Shown: in pieces, positions 16,942 through 26,033 of the stretch | Layout: each line of letters opens with the position of its first letter | How positions within the stretch are numbered: the stretch's first letter is position 1 | Source of the DNA: Sulfolobales archaeon | GTDB taxonomy: Archaea; Thermoproteota; Thermoprotei_A; Sulfolobales; NBVN01 | Length of the DNA: 64,000 nucleotides | Direction: 5' to 3' | Assembly (NCBI GenBank): GCA_026419835.1 | Contig: JAOAKQ010000001.1 | Coordinates: forward strand, 276,648-340,647 | Position numbers and translations under genes: made by a program | The notes under the pieces: generated by a model | What the model was told of the DNA's origin: nothing | Seen by the model: the letters and a program-made list of their open reading frames with translations, nothing else | The model's database searches: none

Positions 16942-17334
16942 CTAAGCGGATTTCGCTCTAAGTTCTTGAAACGCTCTACTGAGTTCTTCAACTAAGTCCT
17001 TAGCGGCTCCTGGATCTACTATAGCTACTGAAGCGGCAGCTACTTGAATTCCAACAACCTCACCAAGCCTCTTCTTGCTCGGTACGTACACGTAGGGAAC
17101 TTTCTTCTCGTCGCAGAGGTACGGTAAGTGGAGAACGACTTCAGGTGGGTCTACGTCGGCAGCAATCACCACGAGCTTAGCTTGACCTCTTTCAACAGCT
17201 TTGGTAGTTTCATTAGTTCCCTTCTTAATCTTACCCCCAGATTCTCTAGCCTTCTTAACGGCTTCGTAAGCTTTTTCAGATACAGCCGGGGGCGTGTCGA
17301 ATCTTACGTGAGGTGGCTTCCTGCTCATCCTCAT
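16942..17334 (-). CDS. rpl7ae: Ribosomal protein L7Ae (eL8)
   Basis: A K-turn-binding protein of the large subunit that is also a core component of C/D and H/ACA RNPs and RNase P. The RNA-binding signature [29 protein letters not shown] (from residue about 35; quoted in parts as [11 protein letters not shown] and VVIAADVDP), [19 protein letters not shown] and [16 protein letters not shown] are intact. AAGGTGA precedes ATG 17334 by 1 base but lies 7 bases from the second ATG (17328), which may be the true start. CTTAAAGCTTAAAAG near 17370 is a probable TATA box. Confidence 0.97.
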   Translation of the reverse strand: MRMSRKPPHVRFDTPPAVSEKAYEAVKKARESGGKIKKGTNETTKAVERGQAKLVVIAADVDPPEVVLHLPYLCDEKKVPYVYVPSKKRLGEVVGIQVAAASVAIVDPGAAKDLVEELSRAFQELRAKSA

Positions 17335-17533
17335 TCACCTTCGTCGCACTTCTAGTTAGTAGCGCAGTCTTTTAAGCTTTAAGTAGTGAAATTCCCCGCG
17401 GAAAAGCCCGCGCTTCGCAACCTAGTCGCGTCGGTAGATAGCGGTTTCTGTAGGTAGTGCGGCTAAGTTGAATACGCGCAGTTTCTTCGAGTAAGTAAAT
17501 ATGTTTCGCTAAGACCTGCATTTCGGACAGTAG

Positions 17534-18811
17534 ATGCTGGTGTACTTCGAAACCTATGGATGTGCGCTAAATAGAGCGGATACCGCTTTAATGAAGTCTA
17601 TAGTAGTTGAGAGAGGCTACGAAATAACTAACGACGTAGAGAAAGCTGATGTAGTGGTCGTAAATACCTGCACGGTGCGCTTAGATACTGAGCTGAGAGT
17701 TCTCAGAAGACTCTCCGAGCTACATAGAAAATACGGGAGTAGTAAGAAGATAGTTGTCTCCGGGTGTATGGCGGCAGCGCAGCCCTACACAGCTAAGAAA
17801 GTAGCTCCTAGAGCTGTACTGCTATCTCCTCAAAACGTAACTAGGTTAATTGAAGCTATTGAAAGCGGTACCGACATGATTTTAGGTGAGAGAGACGTAC
17901 TGTACCTCAAACCATACGTCGATGGGGCCGCAGCCGCCGTACCGGTAGCTGAAGGATGTATTGGAGACTGCGCTTTCTGCGTAACTAAACTAGCTAGAAG
18001 AAGATTGCGGTCGTATAGTCCTAGAGAAGTTGTTAGAGCGGTTGAAGAAGCTGTTTCAAGAGGAGCTATTGAAATAGAACTCACAGCTCAGGACACGGGC
18101 TCGTACGGTCTCGACCTCGGGTTTACCAGCCTCCCAGACCTAGTTCGAGATGTTATAGATAGTGTTCAAGGTGAGTACATGCTGAGAATAGGAATGGCGA
18201 ATCCAGATACTCTAGCTAGAGTTCTAGACGGCGTAGTGGAGGTACTTAAAGAACCGCGCGTCTACAAGTACCTCCACATACCTCTTCAATCAGCTGACGA
18301 CGGGGTCTTGAAGATCATGAAGCGTAGGTATACGTACGACGACTACCGTGAGCTGGTGATCGAGATTAGAAGAAAGATTCCTGAAGTAACTATAGCTACG
18401 GATGTGATCGTAGGTCATCCTGGGGAAGACGACGAGGCATTTCAGAAAACGGTGGAAGCCGTAGTGGAGCTTCAGTTTGATAAAGTACACGTAGCTCAGT
18501 ACACCGTAAGACCTCGAACGGAGTCAGCGGCTATGCGGCAAATACCCGAGCACGTGAAGAAGGCGAGGTCAACAACCCTTGGTAGGGTTGTCGAGGAAGT
18601 GGGCTTACGTATTAATCGAGAGTACGTAGGTTCTCTAGCTAGCGTACTCGTAACACATAGAAGTATTCGCGGAGATTTCGTGGGTAGGATTATAAACTAC
18701 AAACCCGTGGTTATTCTCGATGGAAGAGCAAGCGCAGCTCTAGGAACTAGGAGAGTAGTCCGCGTGTCTACCGCCACGTTCTACGACCTGCGTGGATGCG
18801 TTCACTACTAA
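17534..18811 (+). CDS. Archaeal MtaB-type tRNA methylthiotransferase
   Basis: 425 residues, radical-SAM methylthiotransferase that turns t6A37 into ms2t6A37 in tRNA. The N-terminal auxiliary-cluster cysteines are C10 (YGCALNRAD), C46 (VNTCTV) and C78 (VSGCM). The radical-SAM triad is C142, C146 and C149 (GCIGDCAFC). PLQSADDGVLKIMKRRYT and a C-terminal TRAM-like segment (EYVGSLASVLVTHRS) complete the family. Length is standard. ATG 17534 lies in a 199-base gap divergent from L7Ae. A short AT-rich stretch (AGTAAATATG) upstream may be the promoter. Confidence 0.9.
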   Translation: MLVYFETYGCALNRADTALMKSIVVERGYEITNDVEKADVVVVNTCTVRLDTELRVLRRLSELHRKYGSSKKIVVSGCMAAAQPYTAKKVAPRAVLLSPQNVTRLIEAIESGTDMILGERDVLYLKPYVDGAAAAVPVAEGCIGDCAFCVTKLARRRLRSYSPREVVRAVEEAVSRGAIEIELTAQDTGSYGLDLGFTSLPDLVRDVIDSVQGEYMLRIGMANPDTLARVLDGVVEVLKEPRVYKYLHIPLQSADDGVLKIMKRRYTYDDYRELVIEIRRKIPEVTIATDVIVGHPGEDDEAFQKTVEAVVELQFDKVHVAQYTVRPRTESAAMRQIPEHVKKARSTTLGRVVEEVGLRINREYVGSLASVLVTHRSIRGDFVGRIINYKPVVILDGRASAALGTRRVVRVSTATFYDLRGCVHY

Positions 18812-18851
18812 GAATTTAAGCGAGAAGGGGCCCCTTCTCCACAACTCCAAC

Positions 18852-19832
18852 TTAATCTACTTCTACTACTATCGGTTCACTTAGAGATGGTGCCTCTACT
18901 AGTGCTTCGTTTAGTTCGAGTTTACTCAGCGTGGAGGCGGTATTAGTACCGAGATTCATAGACCTAGAGATAGCGGCTATATCTTCAGCTGACTTCAAGG
19001 TTTTCACTATCTTAATGTTGGTGTTGTTCATGACTTCGTAGTCCAGGCTGGCTGGCGACTGGGTTATTACGATTAAACCTATGCCGAGTTTTCTTACTTC
19101 CGCTAGATATCTCTGCAGTAGTTTACTTCTAGCCATAACGTTGTGTGCTTCCTCAACAACTACGAACACTCTATCTTCCAGAATACCCCGCTCTTTTACG
19201 TACTTAACTGCGTTAAGCGTTCCTAGAGCTACTAAGCGCTTGAGCTCCAAGGTCTTTAGGTTGCTTAAGTTGAACACTGTCAACCTGTCTCCGCGGAGTA
19301 CGTCTACCTTTCCAATATCGCTCGGTGGAACTACCTTGAAGACTCTTCCGTATTTGAGTAGGAGCGAAAGCTTTCTAGCTAGAGACGCTCTGGTCTCCAC
19401 CTCCCACCTAGCTTCAGGTTCGTAAGCTTCAACTAGGTCAACAACGTGCTCAAGGTCTCTAGACCTCTTCAATACTTTTGCTAGTAGGTAGGACTGGGGA
19501 GAGCTTAGGTCTAGGACTTCTTCGAGAAGGAATACAGCGTCTAGAGGGTCTTCAATCGGTATCGCGACTGGGTCGCTAACTCCTACGTGAATAACTCGAT
19601 CAGCGGTATCTAGGTACTCACCATACCAATCTAGAACGACTACAGCTCCATAACGCTTCAACTCCCGCGATAGTCTCGTAGCGAACCTTGTCTTACCAGA
19701 CCCAGTCGAGCCGACGATTAGGCAGTGCCTCAGGAAGTCCCCCGGTTCTACGTAAACTGGTAGCTTTGGCGTTGAGCTGGTTCTCCCCACCAGTATCCCC
19801 TCGTTAGGTCCACTACCCGCATCGCTTCGCAC
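18852..19832 (-). CDS. Compact HerA/DUF87-type ATPase
   Basis: 326 residues with Walker A IVGSTGSGKTRFA (near residue 39), Walker B RVFVVVEEAHNV (near 226) and LIVITQSPASLD, the signature of HerA/FtsK-like hexameric ATPases. It is much shorter than canonical archaeal HerA (about 500) and lacks an evident N-terminal HAS-barrel, starting almost directly with a strand and VEPGDFLRH. No NurA, Mre11 or Rad50 gene lies next to it, so a DNA-end-resection role is not supported by context. A short unknown gene follows upstream in the same direction, 41 bases away. Confidence 0.75.
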   Translation of the reverse strand: MRSDAGSGPNEGILVGRTSSTPKLPVYVEPGDFLRHCLIVGSTGSGKTRFATRLSRELKRYGAVVVLDWYGEYLDTADRVIHVGVSDPVAIPIEDPLDAVFLLEEVLDLSSPQSYLLAKVLKRSRDLEHVVDLVEAYEPEARWEVETRASLARKLSLLLKYGRVFKVVPPSDIGKVDVLRGDRLTVFNLSNLKTLELKRLVALGTLNAVKYVKERGILEDRVFVVVEEAHNVMARSKLLQRYLAEVRKLGIGLIVITQSPASLDYEVMNNTNIKIVKTLKSAEDIAAISRSMNLGTNTASTLSKLELNEALVEAPSLSEPIVVEVD

Positions 19833-19873
19833 GGAGTAGACGACTTCCGCAGTAGTAGATCGGTGAAGACCTA

Positions 19874-20140
19874 CTATAAAGGGGTGCTATCGCAGCTAGA
19901 CGATACTATCCTAACGCCGTCCCCTAAAACGTACTTTAGTAGAGGTGTAAGGTAGTCTGCGCACGGTTTTTTCGAAACTATCTCGATATAGACTTTAATG
20001 CTACCACCGGAGTACTCTTCTACAACTCTAACTCTACTTGAATCGCAAGCAACTACAGCGGCTTTTACTAGGTCTAGAGCTCTGACATCGGTTTGTTTCT
20101 TAGTCAGTAACCACAGGTGCTCGCAGACCATAGCCCCCAA
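19874..20140 (-). CDS. Small conserved-looking protein of unknown function
   Basis: 88 residues. A predicted alpha/beta mini-domain (helix ALDLVKAAVVAC, strands RVRVVEEYSGGSIKVYIEIV, helix ADYLTPLLKYVL, strand GVRIVSSS). There is no motif that I recognise. It sits upstream of, and is co-directional with, the HerA-like ATPase gene, so a shared transcript is likely. GTTTAAAAACG about 15 bases before the start is a probable TATA box on the minus strand. Confidence 0.5.
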   Translation of the reverse strand: MGAMVCEHLWLLTKKQTDVRALDLVKAAVVACDSSRVRVVEEYSGGSIKVYIEIVSKKPCADYLTPLLKYVLGDGVRIVSSSCDSTPL

Positions 20141-20178
20141 TACAAGCGCGGTTTAAAAACGGTTGCCTAGAGTCCTAC

Positions 20179-20196
20179 CGAGTACTTAGGTACTCG
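20179..20196 (-). terminator. Hairpin after gltX (possible terminator or operator)
   Basis: CGAGTAC-TTAG-GTACTCG is a perfect 7-base-pair stem with a 4-base loop, 60 bases beyond the gltX stop and 39 bases before the next minus-strand start. It is not followed by a strong T tract, so termination is only one possible role. Confidence 0.35.
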
Positions 20197-20255
20197 AAGG
20201 CTTTCAATTCGAGCGCGCTCCCCACCATCTAGTACAGCTAGGTCTCGAACTCGCT

Positions 20256-22043
20256 CTAGTCGTGGATATATATCGCTCTCACTCTCCCCTTCTCTTTGTA
20301 GAGGCGTTCTAGCTTGATGAACCCTACGCGCACTAGTTGAAGAACTCTCCCCACTCCGAACTCCATAATAGATTCTTCAACAACTCCTCTAAGAACTCTG
20401 AGTTTGAGATTCTCCGGCTTAACTAGCTCGATTACGGTGTAACCGCTTACCGGAACCCACTGAACTATCTTAAACCCCTCTCTTCTCGCTACCTCCAAGT
20501 CGGTTCCAGCGTACCTAGCTTCTACGTGATCTCTAGATCTTCCTTCGAGAGCTATGTTGCAGAACTCCATTAACCTTATGGACCCATCTTTAAGTAGGTA
20601 GTCGAGGTCTTCTCTAGATATGAAGACCTCGACGTCGTCACTCGCACCTAGGTTCACAACTCTAAACCCCAGGGACGCGTTCGATGGGTGGTAGCCTAGC
20701 TTCAGAGACCTGTAGCTAGATTCCTTAGGAACTCCCCTAACTACAACTCTCACAGGATTGAATACCGCCATTACTCTAGGAGTCGATAGGTCTATCCTCT
20801 TCCTATTTAGTGAGGCAATATTTTCCCAACTAATTGTCGCATCCGTTCCCTTGACTCCAACCTCCATTATTATCTCTCTAATAACCTCTGGGCTTATTCC
20901 CCGCCTTCTGAGAGACCTTAGGGTTCCGAACCTGGGGTCGTCTACTTCGATAGCCCCGCCGCTACTTTTGAGAACTTCTTTAATCCTGCTCTTACTGAGA
21001 ATCACTCCCTCTAACTTCAACCTCCCGAGGTTTATTACCTCCGGGTACTCCCACCCCAGAGCTCTGTAAACGTACAGCTGCTTAACGGTGTTCAGCGCGT
21101 GCTCTTTTCCTCTAAGTATGTGAGTAACCTCCATGAGCTTGTCGTCGACCCCGGCGGCGAAGTTGTACGTAGGCCACACTACGTATCTATCCCCGGTAAG
21201 TGGGTGCGGATACTTCGAAGTATCGATTACTCTAAGAGCTACCCAATCTATTAGTGAAGGATCTTCACTGGTCAGGTCGGTCTTAACTCTAACAACGGCC
21301 TCACCCTCCCCGTAGTAGTTGGAGAGCATTCTATCGAATAGCTCTAGAGCTTCGCTAGGACTCTGAGATCTGTGTGGGCAGGCTCTTCTCTCGAGTTTAA
21401 ATTTCCTAAACTCATCGCGCTTACACAGATCTACGTAAGCACCTCCTCTAGAGATCAACTCTCTAGCGATTCCGTAGTAGAGCTCCATTCTCATAGACTG
21501 AACGTACTCCTCGCTCCACGAGATTCCGAGCCACTTCAAGTCCTCTCTAATAGCTCTGTAAGCTTCCGGTAGCGGTTTCTTGATTCTGGGGTCGGTATCT
21601 TCAAATCTAAGTATGAACGCACCCCTGTACTCCCTAGCGTACTCGTAGCTAAGTAGAGCCGGTCGAGCGTTTCCCAGGTGTATGTAGAAGTCCGGGTTAG
21701 GTGCGAACCGCGTTCTAACTACTCTGTACTTACTTACATTGGGTAGTGGAGGTAGGGCCTTCTCTTCTCTATGCTTTAGCTGCCTAACTTCTTCAAGAAG
21801 TTCGGGAAACTTCTCGCGTACTAGCTTATGCTGCTCTTCGAGAGTGAGAGCGTTCACGTAAGCTACAACTTCTCTAACAATCTCTACTACCTGCCTAGCG
21901 AACTTCTTTAACTCCTGCGATTCCCCCAGTACCTTACTGACTACAGCACTCTCTAGAGCTCTACCACCGTACTGCACGGCGTTTTTTAGAGCGTGCTTCA
22001 GTGCTAACTCTCTAATTTTCTCAGCCTCCACCAGCTGTAACAC
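20256..22043 (-). CDS. gltX: Glutamyl-tRNA synthetase
   Basis: 595 residues, archaeal/eukaryotic-type GluRS that charges tRNA-Glu and probably tRNA-Gln. The catalytic core begins VVRTRFAPNPDFYIHLGNARPALL, where the class I HIGH motif reads HLGN, and the KMSKS equivalent is ILSKSRIK (about residue 360). IRFEDTDPR-like LRFEDTDPRIKKP is present. The C-terminal beta-barrels for anticodon binding follow. The N-terminal 100-residue helical extension is typical of archaeal GluRS. The start at 22043 overlaps the preceding gene by 23 bases. Confidence 0.96.
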   Translation of the reverse strand: MLQLVEAEKIRELALKHALKNAVQYGGRALESAVVSKVLGESQELKKFARQVVEIVREVVAYVNALTLEEQHKLVREKFPELLEEVRQLKHREEKALPPLPNVSKYRVVRTRFAPNPDFYIHLGNARPALLSYEYAREYRGAFILRFEDTDPRIKKPLPEAYRAIREDLKWLGISWSEEYVQSMRMELYYGIARELISRGGAYVDLCKRDEFRKFKLERRACPHRSQSPSEALELFDRMLSNYYGEGEAVVRVKTDLTSEDPSLIDWVALRVIDTSKYPHPLTGDRYVVWPTYNFAAGVDDKLMEVTHILRGKEHALNTVKQLYVYRALGWEYPEVINLGRLKLEGVILSKSRIKEVLKSSGGAIEVDDPRFGTLRSLRRRGISPEVIREIIMEVGVKGTDATISWENIASLNRKRIDLSTPRVMAVFNPVRVVVRGVPKESSYRSLKLGYHPSNASLGFRVVNLGASDDVEVFISREDLDYLLKDGSIRLMEFCNIALEGRSRDHVEARYAGTDLEVARREGFKIVQWVPVSGYTVIELVKPENLKLRVLRGVVEESIMEFGVGRVLQLVRVGFIKLERLYKEKGRVRAIYIHD

Positions 22044-22467
22044 CTTCTCTAGCTACTATTATGAAGTACTTTAACGGTCTAGATAGGGAGTCTTCGTGCA
22101 CGAGAATTACGTAGCCTTCTAAGCTCGATCTAGCGCTTCTAACCTCACCCTTACCCGTTACTACGTAGGTCAGCAAGTCACCGCTTTTCACGTAATCACC
22201 TACGTCTACCCGAGGATATACTTCGGTACCAGATACCTCGACTACAGACACGTTCGAGTTTTTCGCGAGACTCAAGCAGAGGTCCTTTCTTCTATTGCAT
22301 ATTCTCAAGTTAGCTTCACTAAACCTCCTGCTCAGTAGTTCGAGAGCTACTTCGTAGCACTCCACCTTCACGCCATCTCTAAAACACTCGACTGGCTTGT
22401 AGTACTTCATCAACTCCTCCAACTCCTTCAAGACCCTAGCCGAGATCTCGCCGAGTTTCTGAGGCAA
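22021..22467 (-). CDS. DUF2118 protein with lipoyl-like hammerhead domain
   Basis: 148 residues. The C-terminal half (VYPRVDVGDYVKSGDLLTYV, then GEVRSARSSLEGYVILV) resembles the biotinyl/lipoyl hammerhead fold, but no modifiable lysine motif is clear. The N-terminal half is helical with several cysteines. I assign it to DUF2118, an archaeal family of unknown function. It lies between GGPP synthase and gltX, 10 bases after the former and overlapping the latter, so the three genes form one operon. Confidence 0.6.
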   Translation of the reverse strand: MPQKLGEISARVLKELEELMKYYKPVECFRDGVKVECYEVALELLSRRFSEANLRICNRRKDLCLSLAKNSNVSVVEVSGTEVYPRVDVGDYVKSGDLLTYVVTGKGEVRSARSSLEGYVILVHEDSLSRPLKYFIIVAREGVTAGGG

Positions 22468-22477
22468 GGTCTTACCA

Positions 22478-23485
22478 CTAGTAAGATCTTCTAGTTACGT
22501 AGTAAGCTAGTTCTCTAAGCATATCTCTAGCTTCTACGTCAGTTGGGTTAGTTAGGTATAGAGATTCGACACTTCTTCTTACGAAATCTTCAGCCAGCCT
22601 ATTGCTAAACTCTAGCGCTCCGAGCTCTATTATAGTGCTAGCGGCTTTCTCAAGTTCATCTCTAGTAGCACCAGGCCTTCCGAGAGCGCTCAGTATGGTC
22701 TTTCTCTGACTATCACTAGCTCTCTCCAGAGCGTAGAGTACGAGAATAGTCTTCTTACCCTCCCTGAGGTCGCTGTACTTAGGCTTCCCCAAGGTTCTCT
22801 CATCAGCTACTAACCCAAGTTCGTCGTCTCTTATCTGAAAAGCTATGCCTACGTTCATCGCGAACTCCCTCAATCTAGCTAGGTCGTCTTCTTGAGCGCC
22901 AGCGATCGCGGCACCTATTAGAACCGAGGACCTAAAGAGTGCCGCCGTCTTCTTACCGACCATCTCGATGTACTCCTCAACACTAACTCTATCTCTAGAA
23001 GCGAGCAGTAGGTCCATGGCCTGTCCTTCAGCTACCGTAACGGCTGCCCAGGTAAGCTCTCTAATAGCCGAAACAACTCTCTCGTAGCTTAAACCGTAGT
23101 CGACGAGCTTAAGTAGAGCTTCGTAGGACTTCGCAAACAGAAGATCGCCAGCGACTATAGCTAGAGCTTCGCCCCAGATTTTGTGGACGGTCGGAACGCC
23201 TCTTCTAAACTCATCTCTATCTATTATATCGTCGTGAACTAGAGTGAAGTTATGGAAGATCTCTACGGCTGCCGCTGCCCAAGAAGATATCTCCGGGGAG
23301 AGACCGTACATCTTAGATGATAAAACAACTAGTAGTGGTCGGAGTCTCTTACCACCGGCTCTAATTAAGTGAATCGAGGCATCGTAGAGCTCTACCGGCT
23401 TGCCGCCGACCAACTCCACAATTCTTCTATAGGTTAAGCTACTGACGGCGTTCGCGAAACTTATTACACTCTCCGGAAGTTCCAC
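22478..23485 (-). CDS. Geranylgeranyl diphosphate synthase
   Basis: 335 residues, trans-polyprenyl synthase. The first aspartate-rich motif DDIID (85-89) follows IFHNFTLVH; the second is IRDDELGLV (about 218). GGKRLRPLLVVL carries the IPP-binding arginines. It makes the C20 chains of archaeal ether lipids. Chain-length specificity is an inference; residues just before the first motif (F-H-N-F-T) are compatible with C15-C20 products. It is the promoter-proximal gene of the operon with DUF2118 and gltX, starting at ATG 23485. Confidence 0.92.
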   Translation of the reverse strand: MELPESVISFANAVSSLTYRRIVELVGGKPVELYDASIHLIRAGGKRLRPLLVVLSSKMYGLSPEISSWAAAAVEIFHNFTLVHDDIIDRDEFRRGVPTVHKIWGEALAIVAGDLLFAKSYEALLKLVDYGLSYERVVSAIRELTWAAVTVAEGQAMDLLLASRDRVSVEEYIEMVGKKTAALFRSSVLIGAAIAGAQEDDLARLREFAMNVGIAFQIRDDELGLVADERTLGKPKYSDLREGKKTILVLYALERASDSQRKTILSALGRPGATRDELEKAASTIIELGALEFSNRLAEDFVRRSVESLYLTNPTDVEARDMLRELAYYVTRRSY

Positions 23486-23670
23486 TATCTCACTCCCGAA
23501 CGATTCTAGCTAACTATAAAATTTCTGAAAACTTGTGCACTGAGGCATGGATCGCAGTTACACCAATTTCCGTACTTAACTTCTAAACACTTTTCAGCTT
23601 TTACGAGACTGAGGTTGTCTAGGTAGCGTGAACCTACTTCGAGAGCTCTAAGTTCATGAGGTGCGAGGTC

Positions 23671-23680
23671 TATTTAAATA
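23671..23680 (+). promoter_or_regulatory. TATA box of the PhoU-like gene
   Basis: TTTAAATACC lies about 30-40 bases before ATG 23711 and is the best TATA candidate in the 225-base divergent gap. A GGGGA precedes the ATG. Confidence 0.5.
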
Positions 23681-23710
23681 CCTCGTACTACACACTCTTG
23701 GGAACGGGGA

Positions 23711-24367
23711 ATGAGCTACTCGAGTGCTGAGATAAGCTTAGCTGAGTCCAGTATGATGGAGCAGCTTATTCACATCTACAGGCTGATGTCTGACGAAATA
23801 CGAGAACTAAATAGTATGGTCAGAGAAGCGGACCTTACTCAGAGTATTCTCGTCGAGAAGAGGTACGATAAGGTTAGAAAGCTAAAAAATGATGTCGAAA
23901 GCGCTTCAATGGGTTTAATGGAGTACTTCATCAAGGTTGCTGAGTACGTATCGTCGAGAGAGTTGTACGTTATGGTTGTAGACGAGACCATAAGGATAGC
24001 TGAAGATCTTGAAGCGGCTGCCTACAGACTGTACTTAGTGAACAAGCTCGGAGGTAGAATACCCGACAAGATATACGTCATACTCAGCGAAGTATCTAGG
24101 AAGATAATTTCGTTAGTAGACCTGCTGAGTGACATGGTTAGAAATATTGGGAACAACAAAGTCATTAGAGAGATGTTCTCCGACATAGTAAAGATCGAGG
24201 ACTCTATCGACGAGCTATACAGAGAGGGGGGTCTTGAGTGCTTGAAGATCTCTAGTGATTTCGTTGGAGCTTCAATACTTAAAGAAGCTCTAGATAAACT
24301 CGAAGACTCCGCCGATATAGCTAAGAGGGTGGCAACCTATATCTGGTTCCTCTCATCATTTAAATAA
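23711..24367 (+). CDS. PhoU/DUF47-like helical protein
   Basis: 218 residues that read as an almost entirely helical bundle with repeated E/D-rich helices (VDETIRIAEDLEAAAYRLYL, KIEDSIDELYREGG, LEDSADIAKRVATYIWF). This fits the PhoU-like/DUF47 family, often linked to phosphate transporters through metal clusters on ExxxD motifs. No transporter gene is adjacent, so the role in phosphate handling is only a family inference. ATG 23711 is supported by the TATA box. The next gene, endA, begins within about 40 bases. Confidence 0.65.
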   Translation: MSYSSAEISLAESSMMEQLIHIYRLMSDEIRELNSMVREADLTQSILVEKRYDKVRKLKNDVESASMGLMEYFIKVAEYVSSRELYVMVVDETIRIAEDLEAAAYRLYLVNKLGGRIPDKIYVILSEVSRKIISLVDLLSDMVRNIGNNKVIREMFSDIVKIEDSIDELYREGGLECLKISSDFVGASILKEALDKLEDSADIAKRVATYIWFLSSFK

Positions 24368-24401
24368 GCTAAAGAATTGCGGCCAAGTTTTCGGCTACTT
24401 A

Positions 24402-24920
24402 ATAGGTTCTAAGGTAGTAGTCTTCGACGTAGAGAAGGCCAGGTGCCTGTTCTCTCACGGATTCTACGGTAAGCCCGTAGGTGTGAGAAAGCCTAGGGAG
24501 GTCGATATAGAGCTACCCCTGGAACTCTCTCTGATTGAAGCCCTATTTCTATGCAGAGAAGGGGTTTTGAAGGTATTTTCGGGAAGTAGGGAAGTCGGTG
24601 TAGAAGAGCTCCAGAGCATTGTGCGCAGAGCCTTCAACAACTTCGAGGAGCTGTACGTAGTTTACGAAGATATGAAATCCCAAGGATTCACCGTTAGGTC
24701 GGCACTTAAGTACGGAGCCGACTTCGCCATATACAGAACTAGGCCGGGTCTAGAGCACGCACCATACTTAGTGAAGGTGGTATCCAAGAACCAGCTGCTG
24801 GACCCCGGCGATATAGTTGGCTGGGGCAGGATCTCGCATAGCGTTAGAAAAACTCTACTCATAGCCGTTCCGGATAAGAATGAAGTCAGCTACGTAGTAT
24901 TGAAGTGGTTCAAGCCCTAG
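24402..24920 (+). CDS. endA: tRNA-splicing endonuclease, catalytic subunit (start non-canonical)
   Basis: EndA cuts bulge-helix-bulge motifs in pre-tRNA and pre-rRNA. The C-terminal domain has the catalytic set: Tyr in [11 protein letters not shown], His in [10 protein letters not shown], and Lys in [12 protein letters not shown]. The first canonical start in frame is GTG 24483, but clear family sequence lies upstream of it (GSKVVVFD, then [12 protein letters not shown]), so translation must begin near 24387-24410. No ATG, GTG or TTG exists there in frame; I placed the start at ATA 24402. An indel is the alternative. It overlaps trm56 by 16 bases. Confidence 0.82.
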   Translation: MGSKVVVFDVEKARCLFSHGFYGKPVGVRKPREVDIELPLELSLIEALFLCREGVLKVFSGSREVGVEELQSIVRRAFNNFEELYVVYEDMKSQGFTVRSALKYGADFAIYRTRPGLEHAPYLVKVVSKNQLLDPGDIVGWGRISHSVRKTLLIAVPDKNEVSYVVLKWFKP

Positions 24921-25522
24921 AGCTCCGCGGTACATTCGTATACCTAGATAAGGCTTCTAGTGAGTATCTTCGTAGAATGACCCGAGTGGTAGTACTGAGA
25001 CTAGGCCATAGACCCGGTAGAGATAAGAGAATAACAACTCACGTAGGTTTAGTAGCTAGAGCTTTCGGAGCTTCAGGCATAGTTATTGCTGATGTTAGCG
25101 ATGAGCTCGTAGTTAGGAATTTGAGAAAGGTCTGCGAAGTTTGGGGTGGTAAGGACTTCCTAGTTACCGATGGTGTTAACTCCCTAGAGTACGTCGAGGA
25201 GTGGAGGAAGCGTGGTGGAGTGGTCGTTCACTTAACGATGTACGGTATTCACATTGACGACGTAATCAGCGAGATCAGGTCTCTCAATAGAGACATGCTG
25301 GTTATAGTCGGAGCTTCCAAAGTGCCTAGAGCGTACTACGAACTAGCGGACTACAACGTAGCTATAGGTCACCAACCTCATTCTGAAGTAGCGGCTCTAG
25401 CCGTATTCTTAGATAGACTGTATGGCGGTAGAGAACTAAAACTTATCTACTCAGATGCGAAGTTACGTATAGAGCCGAGTTTGCGCGGAAAGAAGGTGGT
25501 GATGTGTGAGCGGTCGAATTGA
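24905..25522 (+). CDS. trm56: tRNA (cytidine56-2'-O)-methyltransferase
   Basis: 205 residues of the SPOUT-fold aTrm56 family, which methylates the ribose of C56 in the T-loop of archaeal tRNA. The family N-terminus [19 protein letters not shown] and [12 protein letters not shown] are almost textbook. The trefoil-knot region has [23 protein letters not shown] and a [15 protein letters not shown] helix. It starts at GTG 24905 within endA and ends within tfe. Clustering with endA supports a tRNA-maturation operon. Confidence 0.93.
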   Translation: MVQALELRGTFVYLDKASSEYLRRMTRVVVLRLGHRPGRDKRITTHVGLVARAFGASGIVIADVSDELVVRNLRKVCEVWGGKDFLVTDGVNSLEYVEEWRKRGGVVVHLTMYGIHIDDVISEIRSLNRDMLVIVGASKVPRAYYELADYNVAIGHQPHSEVAALAVFLDRLYGGRELKLIYSDAKLRIEPSLRGKKVVMCERSN

Positions 25523-26033
25523 AGGTCTATTGAAGTTTATTGAAGGTTACCTAGGTCCTGAAGGTGTGAAGGTGTTTCAAGCACTATTCAGTAGCGATAA
25601 AGAACTCGGTTATAGCGATATTATCGCTATGACAGGTTTAGACGAGCAGACAGTGAGGAGAGTGCTCTACGAACTCAACGACTTAGGTCTAGTTGTTTAC
25701 AGGAGGTTCCAGTCCCCGGAAGATGGAAAATTCATCTACTACTGGTTTATAAATTCCTACGGATTGAATCAAGCGCTTCTAAACAGGAAGAGAATGGCTT
25801 TGGAGAAGCTAAGAGCGAGACTAGATCATGAAGCTAAAACCGTATTCTTTCTCTGCCCGAACGACGGAATTAGACTATCCTTCGACGAAGCTGTAGAACT
25901 AGACTTTAAGTGCCCTAAGTGTTCTTCACTACTAGTACAGGAAGATAGTAATCCCTACGTAGACTCTCTGAGAAAACTAGTTGAAAAACTAAGTAAAGAA
26001 ATTGAAGATGAGCGGAAGTCCACGTCTTCTTGA
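25506..26033 (+). CDS. tfe: Transcription initiation factor E alpha subunit
   Basis: 175 residues. The N-terminal winged helix (about 10-90: [40 protein letters not shown]) stabilises the open promoter complex with RNA polymerase. The zinc-ribbon region follows (C117 in [14 protein letters not shown]136 and C139 in FKCPKC). The first pair has only one cysteine (CPND), a variation also known to me from some crenarchaeal TFEs, so the zinc site may be incomplete. It overlaps the upstream trm56 by 17 bases and the downstream methyltransferase by 26. Confidence 0.9.
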   Translation: MSGRIEGLLKFIEGYLGPEGVKVFQALFSSDKELGYSDIIAMTGLDEQTVRRVLYELNDLGLVVYRRFQSPEDGKFIYYWFINSYGLNQALLNRKRMALEKLRARLDHEAKTVFFLCPNDGIRLSFDEAVELDFKCPKCSSLLVQEDSNPYVDSLRKLVEKLSKEIEDERKSTSS

